Assembly (NCBI RefSeq): GCF_009183655.1
Contig: NZ_WEIO01000008.1
Coordinates: 124,001-188,000, forward strand
DNA from: Bacillus aerolatus
Lineage (GTDB): Bacteria > Bacillota > Bacilli > Bacillales > Domibacillaceae
DNA: 64,000 nt
Reading direction: 5' to 3'
The notes under the pieces were generated by a model. The model saw nothing but the letters and a program-made list of their open reading frames with translations, made no database searches and was not told where the DNA came from. Within the stretch, counting starts at the first letter, position 1, and the number at the start of each line of letters is the position of its first letter. Positions 18,175-26,305 of the stretch are shown here, piece after piece. A program made the position numbers and the translations under genes.

Positions 18175-19197
18175 TTAAGATAATTCAACTGCTTTTCTGT
18201 TTACAAGGTAGGTAGTTGCCATTTTTTCGGCATATTGTTTCATTTGAGGAGTGCCCATTTCATTCAACGCCTGACTCGTCACACGCTCCCGAAATACGAC
18301 GACTTCTACTCCAGGAAGCAATATGTCCAAGGCGTAAGCTAAAGGTAAACCATTTTCAAGTATTTCCAGCACGTGACAGTTTCCGATGATAAAATTAAGC
18401 CCAAGTTCTTTAGCCGTCTCAATAAGAGCATGTCCATCATACACACGGCTGATAGAGGAGAGAACGGTGTCAGCTTCCGGGTGTTCTTTCACAGCTTGGC
18501 GCAAATGTTCTGGGGAAAATCCTGTATGAGGGAATATGTGTAAAATATTATTCACTGGAGTACTTTCTTCTCCAATCATAATTCTTCCTCGTGTAACAAC
18601 ACTTGTTTCAGTCAACGAAGAAGCACTGCGGATTTCTTTTTCTGTAAATAGTAGATCCTCTTCTTGTTGCAGACCCATAAAAACATCCAATCGATTCAAA
18701 ATATCACCAAGAGTTCGTGCCTCTTGCAGGGCTTTTCCGACGAATAATACGTCTCCGTGAACCCCGCCGTAAGTAATTTCCGTTCGGTATACTTCGTGCC
18801 CGTGTAAAAAAGAAATTCCTGGATGTAGCCCATGAAAAGCTTCGTGCAACTCAAAAACCGCTACATTATAGAGATCGAGGTAATTCTTCAACGTGACCCC
18901 ACCGGAATTAGCTGCTTCAGCAATAGGGTGATGGGCAATGATCGCATCAACTCCTGTTGCTCCAGCAAGTTCGATACTGCCTTCTGTCATTGTCATCGCA
19001 ACCGCCACTTTTTTCACTTCTCTTCCTAAATCTCCATAAACAAGACCCGGCGTCTCTATCACTTCCTTTCCGGGAAGATTGGATGATTTCATGATGACGA
19101 AAGGATGGTCTCCTCTAGTGATATCTGCTAAAGATTTAATCACTCTTCCCCCTGTTAGTTCGTCAAGCGCGTTTAAAACATCTCCCACTGTTTTCAT
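18175..19197 (-). CDS. NIF3-like dinuclear metal-centre protein
   Basis: 340 aa of the NIF3/YbgI/YqfO family. The hallmark metal site IIAHHPI is at residues 87-91 (H89, H90), with later HALIETAKELGLNFIIGNCH. Family members form hexameric rings with two metal ions, and some hydrolyse cyclic or amide bonds, but most are unassigned. GAGGAGG precedes the ATG. A strong hairpin lies only ~28 nt upstream. It is not the housekeeping yqfO locus, as no sigA neighbourhood is present, so this is a second, catabolic-context homologue. Confidence 0.82.
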   Translation of the reverse strand: MKTVGDVLNALDELTGGRVIKSLADITRGDHPFVIMKSSNLPGKEVIETPGLVYGDLGREVKKVAVAMTMTEGSIELAGATGVDAIIAHHPIAEAANSGGVTLKNYLDLYNVAVFELHEAFHGLHPGISFLHGHEVYRTEITYGGVHGDVLFVGKALQEARTLGDILNRLDVFMGLQQEEDLLFTEKEIRSASSLTETSVVTRGRIMIGEESTPVNNILHIFPHTGFSPEHLRQAVKEHPEADTVLSSISRVYDGHALIETAKELGLNFIIGNCHVLEILENGLPLAYALDILLPGVEVVVFRERVTSQALNEMGTPQMKQYAEKMATTYLVNRKAVELS

Positions 19198-19225
19198 TTA
19201 ATTTCCTCCTCAAATATTTTTTATA

Positions 19226-19286
19226 AAAAAAACCGTCAGTACAAATCATGCAGATGTTTTCTGCAAGCATGTACTGACGGTTTTTA
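19226..19286 (-). terminator. Strong terminator or attenuator ahead of the NIF3-like gene
   Basis: Long stem AAAACCGTCAGTACA / TGTACTGACGGTTTTT with an inner CATGCAG/CTGCAAGCATG stem. On the minus strand a T-run follows. It ends the DUF2294-type gene but leaves only ~28 nt before the NIF3-like ATG. Confidence 0.8.
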
Positions 19287-19328
19287 TGCGCTCTAAAGAG
19301 TTCACTCTACCAGTCATATTTATTCACT

Positions 19329-19694
19329 TTAGTATTGCATCATATAAGCACTTACATCTTGATCAAGTATGATGATTGTGCCTGAAAGTTCAGTAAATGG
19401 ATCATAATCTTTTAAAATCGAAAGTACTTTCATGCCGTACTTTTCTTCAAATATATTTTTTAGATGTTCCTTGTAAGTATCAAGAATGGCAATATCAGTC
19501 ATTCGGGTGACAGAGCGATTAACCTCGTCCAAATATTTAAGAGTAGGAATTCTCTTATGATAAGCGAGGATCAATACCTTATCACCTACAATATCGATCC
19601 TTTGACGTTTGACGCCTATGTCAAACATCCGAAGATTGATATTATTATAATCTTTGATGAGCTCCTGTTTAAACGGACCAGCAGTCCACGTCAT
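19329..19694 (-). CDS. DUF2294-like protein
   Basis: 121 aa, soluble. The middle (VGDKVLILAYHKRIPTLKYLDEV, then DTYKEHLKNIFEEKYGMKVLSI) and the end LSGTIIILDQDV match the general layout of DUF2294 proteins, small alpha/beta proteins of Bacillaceae with unknown role. It is part of the minus-strand run ferredoxin - CxxC protein - RidA - this gene. Confidence 0.65.
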   Translation of the reverse strand: MTWTAGPFKQELIKDYNNINLRMFDIGVKRQRIDIVGDKVLILAYHKRIPTLKYLDEVNRSVTRMTDIAILDTYKEHLKNIFEEKYGMKVLSILKDYDPFTELSGTIIILDQDVSAYMMQY

Positions 19695-19793
19695 CTAACT
19701 ACTCATCTCCTCTTCTATCAACAAGAGTTTGAATTATCTAATAATTCAAACTTAACACAATCATTTAACATTGTAAACCCTTTCAATTAACTA

Positions 19794-20276
19794 TCATTCA
19801 AACTCTGCAATCATTTCAATTTCAACAGGCGCCCCTCCCGGCAGCGAAGACATTCCTACAGCTACACGCGCGTGCTTGTTTTCTTCCCCAAAAATATCAT
19901 TTAGAAGATTGGAAGCCGCGTTAATTACTTTAGAGTGCTCTTTGAAATCGCTTGTAGAGGCCACATAACCGTTCATTTTAATAATTCTTGTCACTTTGTT
20001 TAAGTCGCCAATGATGTCTTTCAATGCAGCCAGTAAATTTAGCGTACAAATTTCCGCCGCATCTTGAGCTTCTTCCATACTTACTTCTGACGTTCCAACA
20101 ATGCCTGTATACTTTTGGCTTCCATCCACCTTTGGCGTTTGTCCCGAAAGAATGACTGTGTTGCCTAAAATAACACCGGCATTAAATGGCTGGTTATTAG
20201 CCGGCAAATTAGGTAATTGAATATTTAATTCCTGCAATCTCTCTTCAATGTTCGTTATGATTCCTCTCTCGTTCAT
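19794..20276 (-). CDS. RidA/YjgF-family enamine/imine deaminase
   Basis: 160 aa, typical of the longer RidA subgroup. It shows NAGVILGNTVILSGQTP and the key arginine in HARVAVGMSSLPGGAPVEIEM, which binds the carboxylate of imino acids in active members. It would hydrolyse 2-aminoacrylate-like or other enamine/imine intermediates to keto acids and ammonia. I use the ATG of MNERGI, 7 nt after GAGAGGA; the frame is open ten codons further. Its place in the island suggests an imine or enamine arises in the pathway. Some relatives are 2-aminomuconate deaminases. Confidence 0.85.
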   Translation of the reverse strand: MNERGIITNIEERLQELNIQLPNLPANNQPFNAGVILGNTVILSGQTPKVDGSQKYTGIVGTSEVSMEEAQDAAEICTLNLLAALKDIIGDLNKVTRIIKMNGYVASTSDFKEHSKVINAASNLLNDIFGEENKHARVAVGMSSLPGGAPVEIEMIAEFE

Positions 20277-20383
20277 CATTATTCCTCTCTGCTTTTCGAT
20301 TATCAAAGCGTTAAATTTTATTCGAATTTATTCGGGTCCCCTGCACAAGCTAAATAAGCCTTTCCTATTCAAATGATAAACTA

Positions 20384-20587
20384 TTAAACAGATTGTTTCT
20401 GATCAACCTCTGATAAGTAATATAAGGCTTGATTTCTTTTATATTGAATAGGTTGATGCGCGTAATAAAGATTGGCGATTGCACGATTTTCACAAAGAGA
20501 ACATTTAATACGATATGGTGCTTTACTAATATGAGGTGCTTCCAGTAATGTTAATGCTTCTTTTATGTGTCTGCTGCAGGCCCACAT
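20384..20587 (-). CDS. Small CxxC protein, 67 aa, unknown
   Basis: Starts at MWACSRHIKEAL, whose ATG is preceded by GGGGGTGAG at 4 nt. It contains C4 and a CSLC knuckle near residues 29-32, which could bind zinc or an iron-sulfur cluster. It sits between a 2Fe-2S ferredoxin gene and ridA in the same direction. No family recognised. Confidence 0.6.
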   Translation of the reverse strand: MWACSRHIKEALTLLEAPHISKAPYRIKCSLCENRAIANLYYAHQPIQYKRNQALYYLSEVDQKQSV

Positions 20588-20660
20588 GTACTCACCCCCA
20601 TTCAATAATTTTTATTATTACTTTCTCAGCAGTCAGTTAACAATGGTATATTATCTTTCT

Positions 20661-21011
20661 TTACTTAGCCGAAGAAACTTCCTTTTTCAGTTTGTCTGGT
20701 TTTCTCTTGATCACTTGTTTTGTGATTTCTTCATCCCATGAAATAGAAATATCACCTTTTGTCACAAACGTTTGGCATCCGAGACGATAGCCTTCTGCCA
20801 GCCATTCTTCACCTAACTTTCTTTTTTCTTGTATCTTCACGTTATCCAGGAACTCAGCACCTTCTTCCGTTTTAAATACACAAGTGCCACAAATTCCGCC
20901 TCCGCACCGATTTGGGAGCTCTCCATCATAACGAAGGGACATCCTAAGAATATTTGATTCTTCCGGAACTTCCATATTTTTTTGACTATTAACGAAATGA
21001 ATGTTTGGCAT
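20661..21011 (-). CDS. 2Fe-2S ferredoxin (plant type), first copy
   Basis: 116 aa soluble electron carrier. The cluster ligands are C36, C41, C44 (CGGGICGTC) and C79 (LGCQTF). The AEGYRLGCQ context is typical of ferredoxins that serve oxygenases. GGAGG lies before the ATG, and the perfect operator TGGTATACAATATACCA at 21040-21056 lies just upstream, so it is directly controlled by the GntR pair. It is a candidate electron donor for the diiron oxidase encoded at 25349, together with the ferredoxin at 27226. No ferredoxin reductase is encoded in the window. Confidence 0.9.
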   Translation of the reverse strand: MPNIHFVNSQKNMEVPEESNILRMSLRYDGELPNRCGGGICGTCVFKTEEGAEFLDNVKIQEKRKLGEEWLAEGYRLGCQTFVTKGDISISWDEEITKQVIKRKPDKLKKEVSSAK

Positions 21012-21039
21012 ACGATTGTTCCTCCTTTAGTTTTCTACT

Positions 21040-21056
21040 TGGTATACAATATACCA
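21040..21056. promoter_or_regulatory. Operator of the GntR pair, perfect copy
   Basis: TGGTATA-CAA-TATACCA, a perfect 7-3-7 inverted repeat 29 nt upstream of the ferredoxin ATG. It is the best copy of a motif found at about nine other places between 26.1 and 35.5 kb. Confidence 0.8.
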
Positions 21057-21168
21057 TAGTTATAATTTTCTGACAATATAAAAATATCTAAAAACTAGTT
21101 TTTAATTTACATTCTTACTTGCTAGTAAATGATAAATAAAAACAGGCTGCTTATTGATCGCGCCTGTT

Positions 21169-21858
21169 CTACTTCTGCTTTATACTTCGTTTTTCTTTTG
21201 ATTTTTTTACATAATTAATATAGGCTTTTTTAGAGTTTTCAATATGTATCCTCATTAAATACTCAGCCATTTCTGTTTCTTTATTACGCAAAGCTTTCAT
21301 GATATCAAGATGTTCCTTTAGTGATTCTTTTCTTCTGCCAGGTGTTTCATATCCCATATTTGCTGACATATGAATATAGTCAGTAAGGCCGGACAGAATT
21401 TCAAATAGCTTTGGACTTTTAGCAGCTTTATTAAGCAGATGGTTCATCTGAATATGCTCACTATTAAAATGTTCTTCCGCCTCCTCTTCAAGTTCCATCA
21501 GCTGTTCAATTTTTTGATCTAATTCTTGTTGTGTTTCCCCATCCATCCGCTGTGCTGCTAATTTTGCCGCCAGTACTTCTAAAGAGGAAAGTATCGTAAA
21601 TACCTCAATGACTTCTTCCTCGGAAATATTAGAGACTACTACACCCTTTCTTGGGACAGTTTTTACAAACCCTTGAGATTCCAGGCGAAACAACGCTTCA
21701 CGAATAGGCGTACGGCTTATCGCCAACTTTGCTGCAAGCTCCCTCTCAATGAGTCGATCTCCGGATTTATATGTCCCTTCCAGAATGAGTTCTTTTAAAT
21801 ACAAGTAAGCATGTTCCCGAATCGATAAAAGATTATTTTCCTTCCATTTTATCTCCAT
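21169..21858 (-). CDS. GntR-family (FCD) regulator, first paralogue
   Basis: 229 aa. Winged helix at ~10-80 (RLIERELAAKLAISRTPIREAL, VKTVPRKGVVV) and FCD domain after it. It is strongly similar along its length to the protein at 34815-35495: LLSIREHAYLYLKELI versus LLSIRERAYLHLKDLI, and FTILSSLEVLAAKLA is shared. FCD regulators bind short dicarboxylate-like or other small ligands and usually repress catabolic genes. It lies downstream of the split chr genes and may be their operon partner. The two paralogues probably share the TGGTATA-type operator. Confidence 0.9.
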   Translation of the reverse strand: MEIKWKENNLLSIREHAYLYLKELILEGTYKSGDRLIERELAAKLAISRTPIREALFRLESQGFVKTVPRKGVVVSNISEEEVIEVFTILSSLEVLAAKLAAQRMDGETQQELDQKIEQLMELEEEAEEHFNSEHIQMNHLLNKAAKSPKLFEILSGLTDYIHMSANMGYETPGRRKESLKEHLDIMKALRNKETEMAEYLMRIHIENSKKAYINYVKKSKEKRSIKQK

Positions 21859-21898
21859 AATTTCACCTGCCTAATAAATGAATTCTTCTAGTTTGCGA

Positions 21899-22429
21899 TC
21901 AAGATAGTAAAACACCGCCGTAAAACAGTGAACAAACAATGACAAGAGAAGGATGAATCTTTAACTTGTTTAATGTTAAATAGCTGACTAAGGCTAAAAA
22001 TAAAAGGTGTAAAACGCCGCTGTTTTCAAATGCTGTTAAAAAAAATTGGTATGCCATAACCGCAAGCAGCACCGCAATGATCGGCTGCACGGACTTTGTC
22101 ATGAGTTTTACTTTTGGAGAATCTTTAAACAAATCCACAAACTTAAACAAAATAATGACAGCAATGGCGGAAGGAAGAATCGTAGCGGTCAAGGCTACAG
22201 TCGCACCTAAAATGCCACCTAAATCATAACCAATAAAACCCGCCATTTTTGTGGCAATAGGACCGGGTAATGCGTTTGCAATAGCTAAGACATCGCCAAA
22301 CTCCGATAATGTCATCCAATCGTAATTATGGACAACTTCATTTTGTATTAAAGGAATGGTTGATGGGCCGCCGCCATACCCCAATAGATTGGCAATAAAA
22401 AACGCCCAGAAAATATCCCAATAGATCAT
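21899..22429 (-). CDS. CHR-family (chromate-transporter-like) membrane protein, second half-size subunit
   Basis: 176 aa, about five membrane segments. It has the CHR signature GYGGGPSTIPLI near residue 17 and LPGPIATKMAGFIGY. Half-size CHR proteins occur as adjacent pairs that together replace one long ChrA. Its ATG overlaps the stop of the partner gene by 4 nt (ATGA), so translation is coupled. Chromate export is the named activity of the family, but in a catabolic setting export of another anion is possible. Confidence 0.85.
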   Translation of the reverse strand: MIYWDIFWAFFIANLLGYGGGPSTIPLIQNEVVHNYDWMTLSEFGDVLAIANALPGPIATKMAGFIGYDLGGILGATVALTATILPSAIAVIILFKFVDLFKDSPKVKLMTKSVQPIIAVLLAVMAYQFFLTAFENSGVLHLLFLALVSYLTLNKLKIHPSLVIVCSLFYGGVLLS

Positions 22430-23022
22430 AAAATTTTTTCCTTTCTTTGCATGATGATTTTATTCGAATGAGAAGCAGCTTTTTCTTTACGAGACGCAAT
22501 GAAAAAAGCAGAAACCAAAAAAACAGCAATTAAAATTCCAGGGTGCCATCCTAAAAATTGGACAAATACTAAAGAAACAGCAGAGAATAAAAGCATTCTC
22601 GATATTCCTAACCCTTTACGGCCATTTTCAAAAAAGCGATAAGCCATCTCCGCAAGCATAAATCCGATCACTGGGGTGACACCCTGAACCATGCCGCCTA
22701 CAATTGGTGATTTGCGAAACGTGTAGAGCACGCCCAGCAAACTAATCATGGCAACAATAGACGGTAGAATATGTGTAATAATCGCTACCGCTGCGCCCAA
22801 GTTCCCTTTTACTTTGAAACCGATATAGGCGGCCATTTTTGTCGCAATAGGGCCAGGCAGTGTATTAGCTAATGCCAAAATTTCACCAAACTCTTCTTCC
22901 GTCATCCATTTATACTTTTCGACTGCCTCGTATTCGATCAACGGAATGGTAGAGGGTCCTCCTCCATACCCAGTTACACCAGTACGGGCAAATCCAACAG
23001 CTAAATCAACATATGTGCCCAA
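22426..23022 (-). CDS. CHR-family (chromate-transporter-like) membrane protein, first half-size subunit
   Basis: 198 aa from the TTG start (MGTYVD), which follows GAGAGGGGG at 6 nt; an open frame continues eight codons upstream to another TTG. CHR motif GYGGGPSTIPLIEYEAV near residue 18 and NTLPGPIATKMAAYIG. It pairs with the overlapping downstream gene. The two halves share over 20 identical motif positions, in keeping with an old gene duplication. Part of the island that includes the HbpS-like and ALDH genes upstream. Confidence 0.85.
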   Translation of the reverse strand: MGTYVDLAVGFARTGVTGYGGGPSTIPLIEYEAVEKYKWMTEEEFGEILALANTLPGPIATKMAAYIGFKVKGNLGAAVAIITHILPSIVAMISLLGVLYTFRKSPIVGGMVQGVTPVIGFMLAEMAYRFFENGRKGLGISRMLLFSAVSLVFVQFLGWHPGILIAVFLVSAFFIASRKEKAASHSNKIIMQRKEKIL

Positions 23023-23183
23023 TCGAATCCCCCTCTCCATTAGCAAAGTTATTCGTCATGTGATTATTTTATTGTTTCCAAAACAGCAGCAAAACGAATG
23101 TTTCCATTCAACGGCCAATCCCGTTAGTGAAAAAGAACCCCATTCCACCTTAACAGGTACAAAGAATGAGGTCCCCGCTATTT

Positions 23184-23663
23184 TTATTCTTTTATATCGG
23201 CTTCCGTGATCACTTCCAGCCCATCTTTTTCTAGATGTTGCTGTAGAGCACTGAGTGCTGCTGTACCGACGGCCGTATCTTGTTCGCCGTTTCCGCCGCT
23301 CACACCAATTCCGCCGATCACTTCACCATTAACAACAATAGGGAAACCGCCGACAAATACCGCAAACTTACCTGGAAGCATATGCTGAATGCCGAACGCT
23401 TCATTTCCCGGAAGCGCAGGACCATTTGGCTCTGTATTAAATAAATGAGTGGAGCGTTTATGCCCAGAAGCTGTGTAAGCTTTCGCAATCGCTATTTCCG
23501 GACCGGTAATCCGGCCTCCATTCATCCGCTCAAGAGCGAGTAAGTTCCCGCCTTCATCAACGATAGCAATGGTTTCAAGCACGTTAATTTCTGCTGATTT
23601 CTGCTTTGCTGCTTCAATCATTAATTTTGCTTCTTCTAATTCTAATTTTAAAACTGTTTTCAT
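23184..23663 (-). CDS. GlcG/HbpS-family heme-binding-like protein
   Basis: 159 aa. Family motifs ETIAIVDEGGNLLALERMNG, KAYTASGHKRST and GGFPIVVNGEVIGGIGVSGG are clear. GlcG/HbpS proteins are small soluble proteins often found inside catabolic operons (glycolate, propanediol, aromatic acids) without a settled function; some bind heme or cobalamin. No signal peptide. It follows the ALDH gene by 27 nt in the same direction. Confidence 0.88.
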   Translation of the reverse strand: MKTVLKLELEEAKLMIEAAKQKSAEINVLETIAIVDEGGNLLALERMNGGRITGPEIAIAKAYTASGHKRSTHLFNTEPNGPALPGNEAFGIQHMLPGKFAVFVGGFPIVVNGEVIGGIGVSGGNGEQDTAVGTAALSALQQHLEKDGLEVITEADIKE

Positions 23664-23690
23664 TTCAGCTCTCCTCTGCCCTTTTTCTTA

Positions 23691-25154
23691 TTAATAGCCG
23701 ACATACACTGTTTTTACTTGCGTGAAAAACTCTAATCCGACTCTGCCGGATTCACGGAATGTTGATGTACTTGATTTTTTCAGTCCGCCAAAAGGGGCGT
23801 TAATTAAGTTTCCAGTCGTTGTACGGTTTACCTTTACCGTTCCAGCCTGAATATCTTTTGTAAATTGGTGAGCGAGTTTTAAATTATTCGTCACGATTGA
23901 AGCGGATAAACCGTACTCTACATCATTAGCAATGGCAATCGCTTCTTCATACGTTTCGACTTCAATAATGGCTACGACAGGGCCAAAAATTTCTTCTTTA
24001 GCAATTCGCATGTTAGGGGTTACATTAGCAAAGATAGCTGGCTGAACGTAAAACCCTTGCTGGAATTCCCCTTTTGTTAATTGTTCGCCGCCATATACTA
24101 AAGTTGCTCCATCTTCTTTGCCATACTCAATATACTTCAACACATTTTTCAATTGTTTTTCATTTGCGAGTGGGCCAATTTTCACTCCGTCTTCAAAGCC
24201 GTTACCGATTTTGAGTTCACTTGTTTTTTCAATTAGCTTTTGTATATATGCTTCTTTCACTTCTTTCAAAACGATGACACGGCTCGTTCCTGTACACGCT
24301 TGACCTGTTAAGGAAAATCCGCCGTTAACCGTCAAAGTGGCTGCCAATTCAACATCTGCATCGTCCATCACGATGATTGGGTTTTTGCCTCCAAGCTCCA
24401 TTTGAGTGCGGGTCGTAAAAGCAGATTTTTGATGGATATCTTCCCCAGCAGCTGTGGACCCTGTAAAAGTTACAGCCTTTACCGCTGGATGGGTGACTAG
24501 CAGATCACCTACATCTGAAGATTTTCCCGTCACAAAATTAATGACACCTTCGGGAATCCCAGCATTATGTAATGCTTCTACAAGACGCAGGGCAATGAGC
24601 GGAGTATCAGATGAAGGTTTAAAAACAACCGTATTCCCAGTGATTAAAGCTGGCGCTATCTTTCGGGCAGGAATGGAAATCGGAAAATTCCAAGGAGTAA
24701 TCACACTCACCACTCCAAGTGGTTCTCTTTCCGTAGAAACCTTCATATTAGGGTCATCATTTGGAAAAGTTTCACCTGTAAAGCTTTGTCCTTCTACCGC
24801 ATAATAACGGAGGGTTTGAGCGGATCGTAACACTTCATTTTTAGCATCATTCATATGCTTTCCTTCTTCTCTAGTTAACTCTTTCGCCAGCTTGTCGGCA
24901 TTTTCCTCTAGAATACTGGCCGCTTTATTTAAGATCGCTGCACGTTTAGATGGAGCCGTCTGGACCCACTTAGGAAAAGCTTTACTTGCAGCTTCAATAG
25001 CAAGCTGTACATCTTTTTCATTCGACGCCTGGAACGTTCCAACGACTTCGTCTTTATTTGCAGGGTTTAAACTGACAAATGTTTTTCCACTTAACGCTTC
25101 CTTCCATTCACCATCAATAAAATTACTGAATGTTACTACTTTAGTCGTTAACAC
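23691..25154 (-). CDS. Aldehyde dehydrogenase, 2-oxoglutarate-semialdehyde dehydrogenase type
   Basis: 487 aa NAD(P)-dependent ALDH. Catalytic cysteine C287 (LTGQACTGTSR), general base in MELGGKNP, ITPWNFPISIP, and the end INAPFGGLKKSS. The overall sequence resembles Bacillus YcbD-type alpha-ketoglutaric-semialdehyde dehydrogenases, which oxidise 2,5-dioxopentanoate to 2-oxoglutarate. Related enzymes in aromatic pathways oxidise aminomuconate or hydroxymuconate semialdehydes. Start: GTG of MLTTK, 6 nt after AAGGTGA; the GTG three codons earlier overlaps that site. It lies downstream of the diiron oxidase gene with a hairpin between, and 27 nt upstream of the HbpS-like gene. Confidence 0.88.
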   Translation of the reverse strand: MLTTKVVTFSNFIDGEWKEALSGKTFVSLNPANKDEVVGTFQASNEKDVQLAIEAASKAFPKWVQTAPSKRAAILNKAASILEENADKLAKELTREEGKHMNDAKNEVLRSAQTLRYYAVEGQSFTGETFPNDDPNMKVSTEREPLGVVSVITPWNFPISIPARKIAPALITGNTVVFKPSSDTPLIALRLVEALHNAGIPEGVINFVTGKSSDVGDLLVTHPAVKAVTFTGSTAAGEDIHQKSAFTTRTQMELGGKNPIIVMDDADVELAATLTVNGGFSLTGQACTGTSRVIVLKEVKEAYIQKLIEKTSELKIGNGFEDGVKIGPLANEKQLKNVLKYIEYGKEDGATLVYGGEQLTKGEFQQGFYVQPAIFANVTPNMRIAKEEIFGPVVAIIEVETYEEAIAIANDVEYGLSASIVTNNLKLAHQFTKDIQAGTVKVNRTTTGNLINAPFGGLKKSSTSTFRESGRVGLEFFTQVKTVYVGY

Positions 25155-25224
25155 GATTATCACCTTTTCTTCTTGATATCGTCTAATCTGATTTCATCTA
25201 AAAGCTTAGGGTCTTTAATAAAAT

Positions 25225-25272
25225 GGACCGTCACATAAAACCTCGATTTTACAAGATTAAACTTGACGGTCC
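25225..25272 (-). terminator. Hairpin between the diiron oxidase and ALDH genes
   Basis: Arms GGACCGTCA (25225-25233) and TGACGGTCC (25264-25272) form a 9-bp perfect stem with a 30-nt loop. On the minus strand it is followed by ATTTTATTAAAG, a weak T-tract, so partial read-through into the ALDH gene is possible. Confidence 0.6.
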
Positions 25273-25348
25273 TTTATAGGCGGCTAATCTAGTAAGATGG
25301 TATTTCTTGCCGATCAGCCTTTTAATTTTTTATAATTGTAAGAGTTTA

Positions 25349-26077
25349 TTAAGATTGAACCAATGCACCGAGATCTTGTTCAAGATATTCTCTCCATAGG
25401 CCATCCATATACATGCGGCGCATTTTTGCCCCTGTACGGACGATTTCCAGGCAACGCTGTTGTAATTCTGGAGTATCGGCATGATCAAGAACAATTTTGT
25501 ATCCTCGTTCACCGTGAATCTCATCCGACACGATGTGTAAATCAAAAAATTCGATTTCTTCATCTGTAAAGCCGTATTGTTCACGTAAAGCCGGTGTTTG
25601 CTTCCGGTAAATATCAGGAACTTGAGATTCAAGGCCAACTACTAAGGCAGCTGTAGCAACAACAAAGTTTTCACGTGCTGCAACGGCGTAACACCAGCTT
25701 TGAAGGCCTAAAGTAGTAATAGCCATATTATTAGGATCCATAACGCGTTCACCAGTTGTTCCGCACGCTTCAGCAAAGCGAATGAGCAAGTCAGTGTGGC
25801 GGTCAGCTGCAATTTCTTCTTCATACATGTTTTGTAACGTGAAGTCTTTCGCAGCCATGTATTTAGCATCGTTTGGAGTGTTATGGTAAATGTAGGATAA
25901 GTAATCCGCGAATGGCCCTACATAATGGTAGTGATTTTCAGCCCATTTAGCGAAATGCTTTCTTTCCAGCTTTCCTTCAGCCCAAGCTACCGTAAATGGC
26001 GCCTTTTGGCTATGGTTTCCTTTAATTGCTTCCTCTAATTCTTTGCGAAACTCATCTTTGGATAATAAAGCTGTCAT
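25349..26077 (-). CDS. Heme-oxygenase-like diiron oxidase (TenA/PqqC/CADD fold)
   Basis: 242 aa, all-helical TenA/PqqC-like fold. A full set of metal ligands is visible with the spacing of heme-oxygenase-like diiron oxidases: E87-x6-H94, E150, then H181-x3-D185-x2-H188. Such enzymes (UndA, SznF central domain, BesC, CADD families) use O2 and a diiron centre for C-C cleavage, N-oxygenation or self-hydroxylation. TenA thiaminases and PqqC lack this set. It starts after AGGAGGAAT. The GntR-type operator at 26133-26149 and two ferredoxins in the same regulon suggest an O2- and reductant-dependent step of the island pathway. Substrate unknown. A CADD-like p-aminobenzoate synthase is an alternative. 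Confidence 0.85.
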   Translation of the reverse strand: MTALLSKDEFRKELEEAIKGNHSQKAPFTVAWAEGKLERKHFAKWAENHYHYVGPFADYLSYIYHNTPNDAKYMAAKDFTLQNMYEEEIAADRHTDLLIRFAEACGTTGERVMDPNNMAITTLGLQSWCYAVAARENFVVATAALVVGLESQVPDIYRKQTPALREQYGFTDEEIEFFDLHIVSDEIHGERGYKIVLDHADTPELQQRCLEIVRTGAKMRRMYMDGLWREYLEQDLGALVQS

Positions 26078-26132
26078 GGTTAAATTCCTCCTCGGTTTTT
26101 ACCTAGCTCACTGTCTAGAGTTTTTTGGTATT

Positions 26133-26149
26133 TGATATTTTGTATACCA
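26133..26149. promoter_or_regulatory. GntR-type operator upstream of the diiron oxidase
   Basis: TGATATT-TTG-TATACCA: right arm perfect, left arm 5 of 7. It lies 56 nt upstream of the diiron oxidase ATG. A further half-site TGGTATACC lies at 26225-26233, and a weak cre-like ATAAAGCGTTTTCA (12 of 14) at 26204-26217. Confidence 0.65.
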
Positions 26150-26305
26150 AATATGTTTAAAAATAAAAGATTGTTGACTATGGCACTGTTCAACATTCTT
26201 TGAATAAAGCGTTTTCAAACTGTTTGGTATACCTCTGACACTTATACTAAACTATTCTTTTTCATTTGTAAATATAATTTTTGGAATATTTAAAACATTT
26301 TAAAA

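Noticed and set aside
19772-19785. TGTAAACCCTTTCA, cre-like site between ridA and the DUF2294-like gene
   Set aside because: The central CG is lost, which is critical for CcpA binding, and it is inside an operon.
21899-23022. Split CHR genes as a frameshifted single ChrA
   Set aside because: Each half has its own complete N-terminal CHR motif and start site, the normal form of half-size CHR pairs, so they are not one broken gene.
23136-23173. Hairpin-like ACCCCATTC/GAATGAGGT after the HbpS-like gene
   Set aside because: Only a short imperfect stem without a clear T-run; not called as a terminator.
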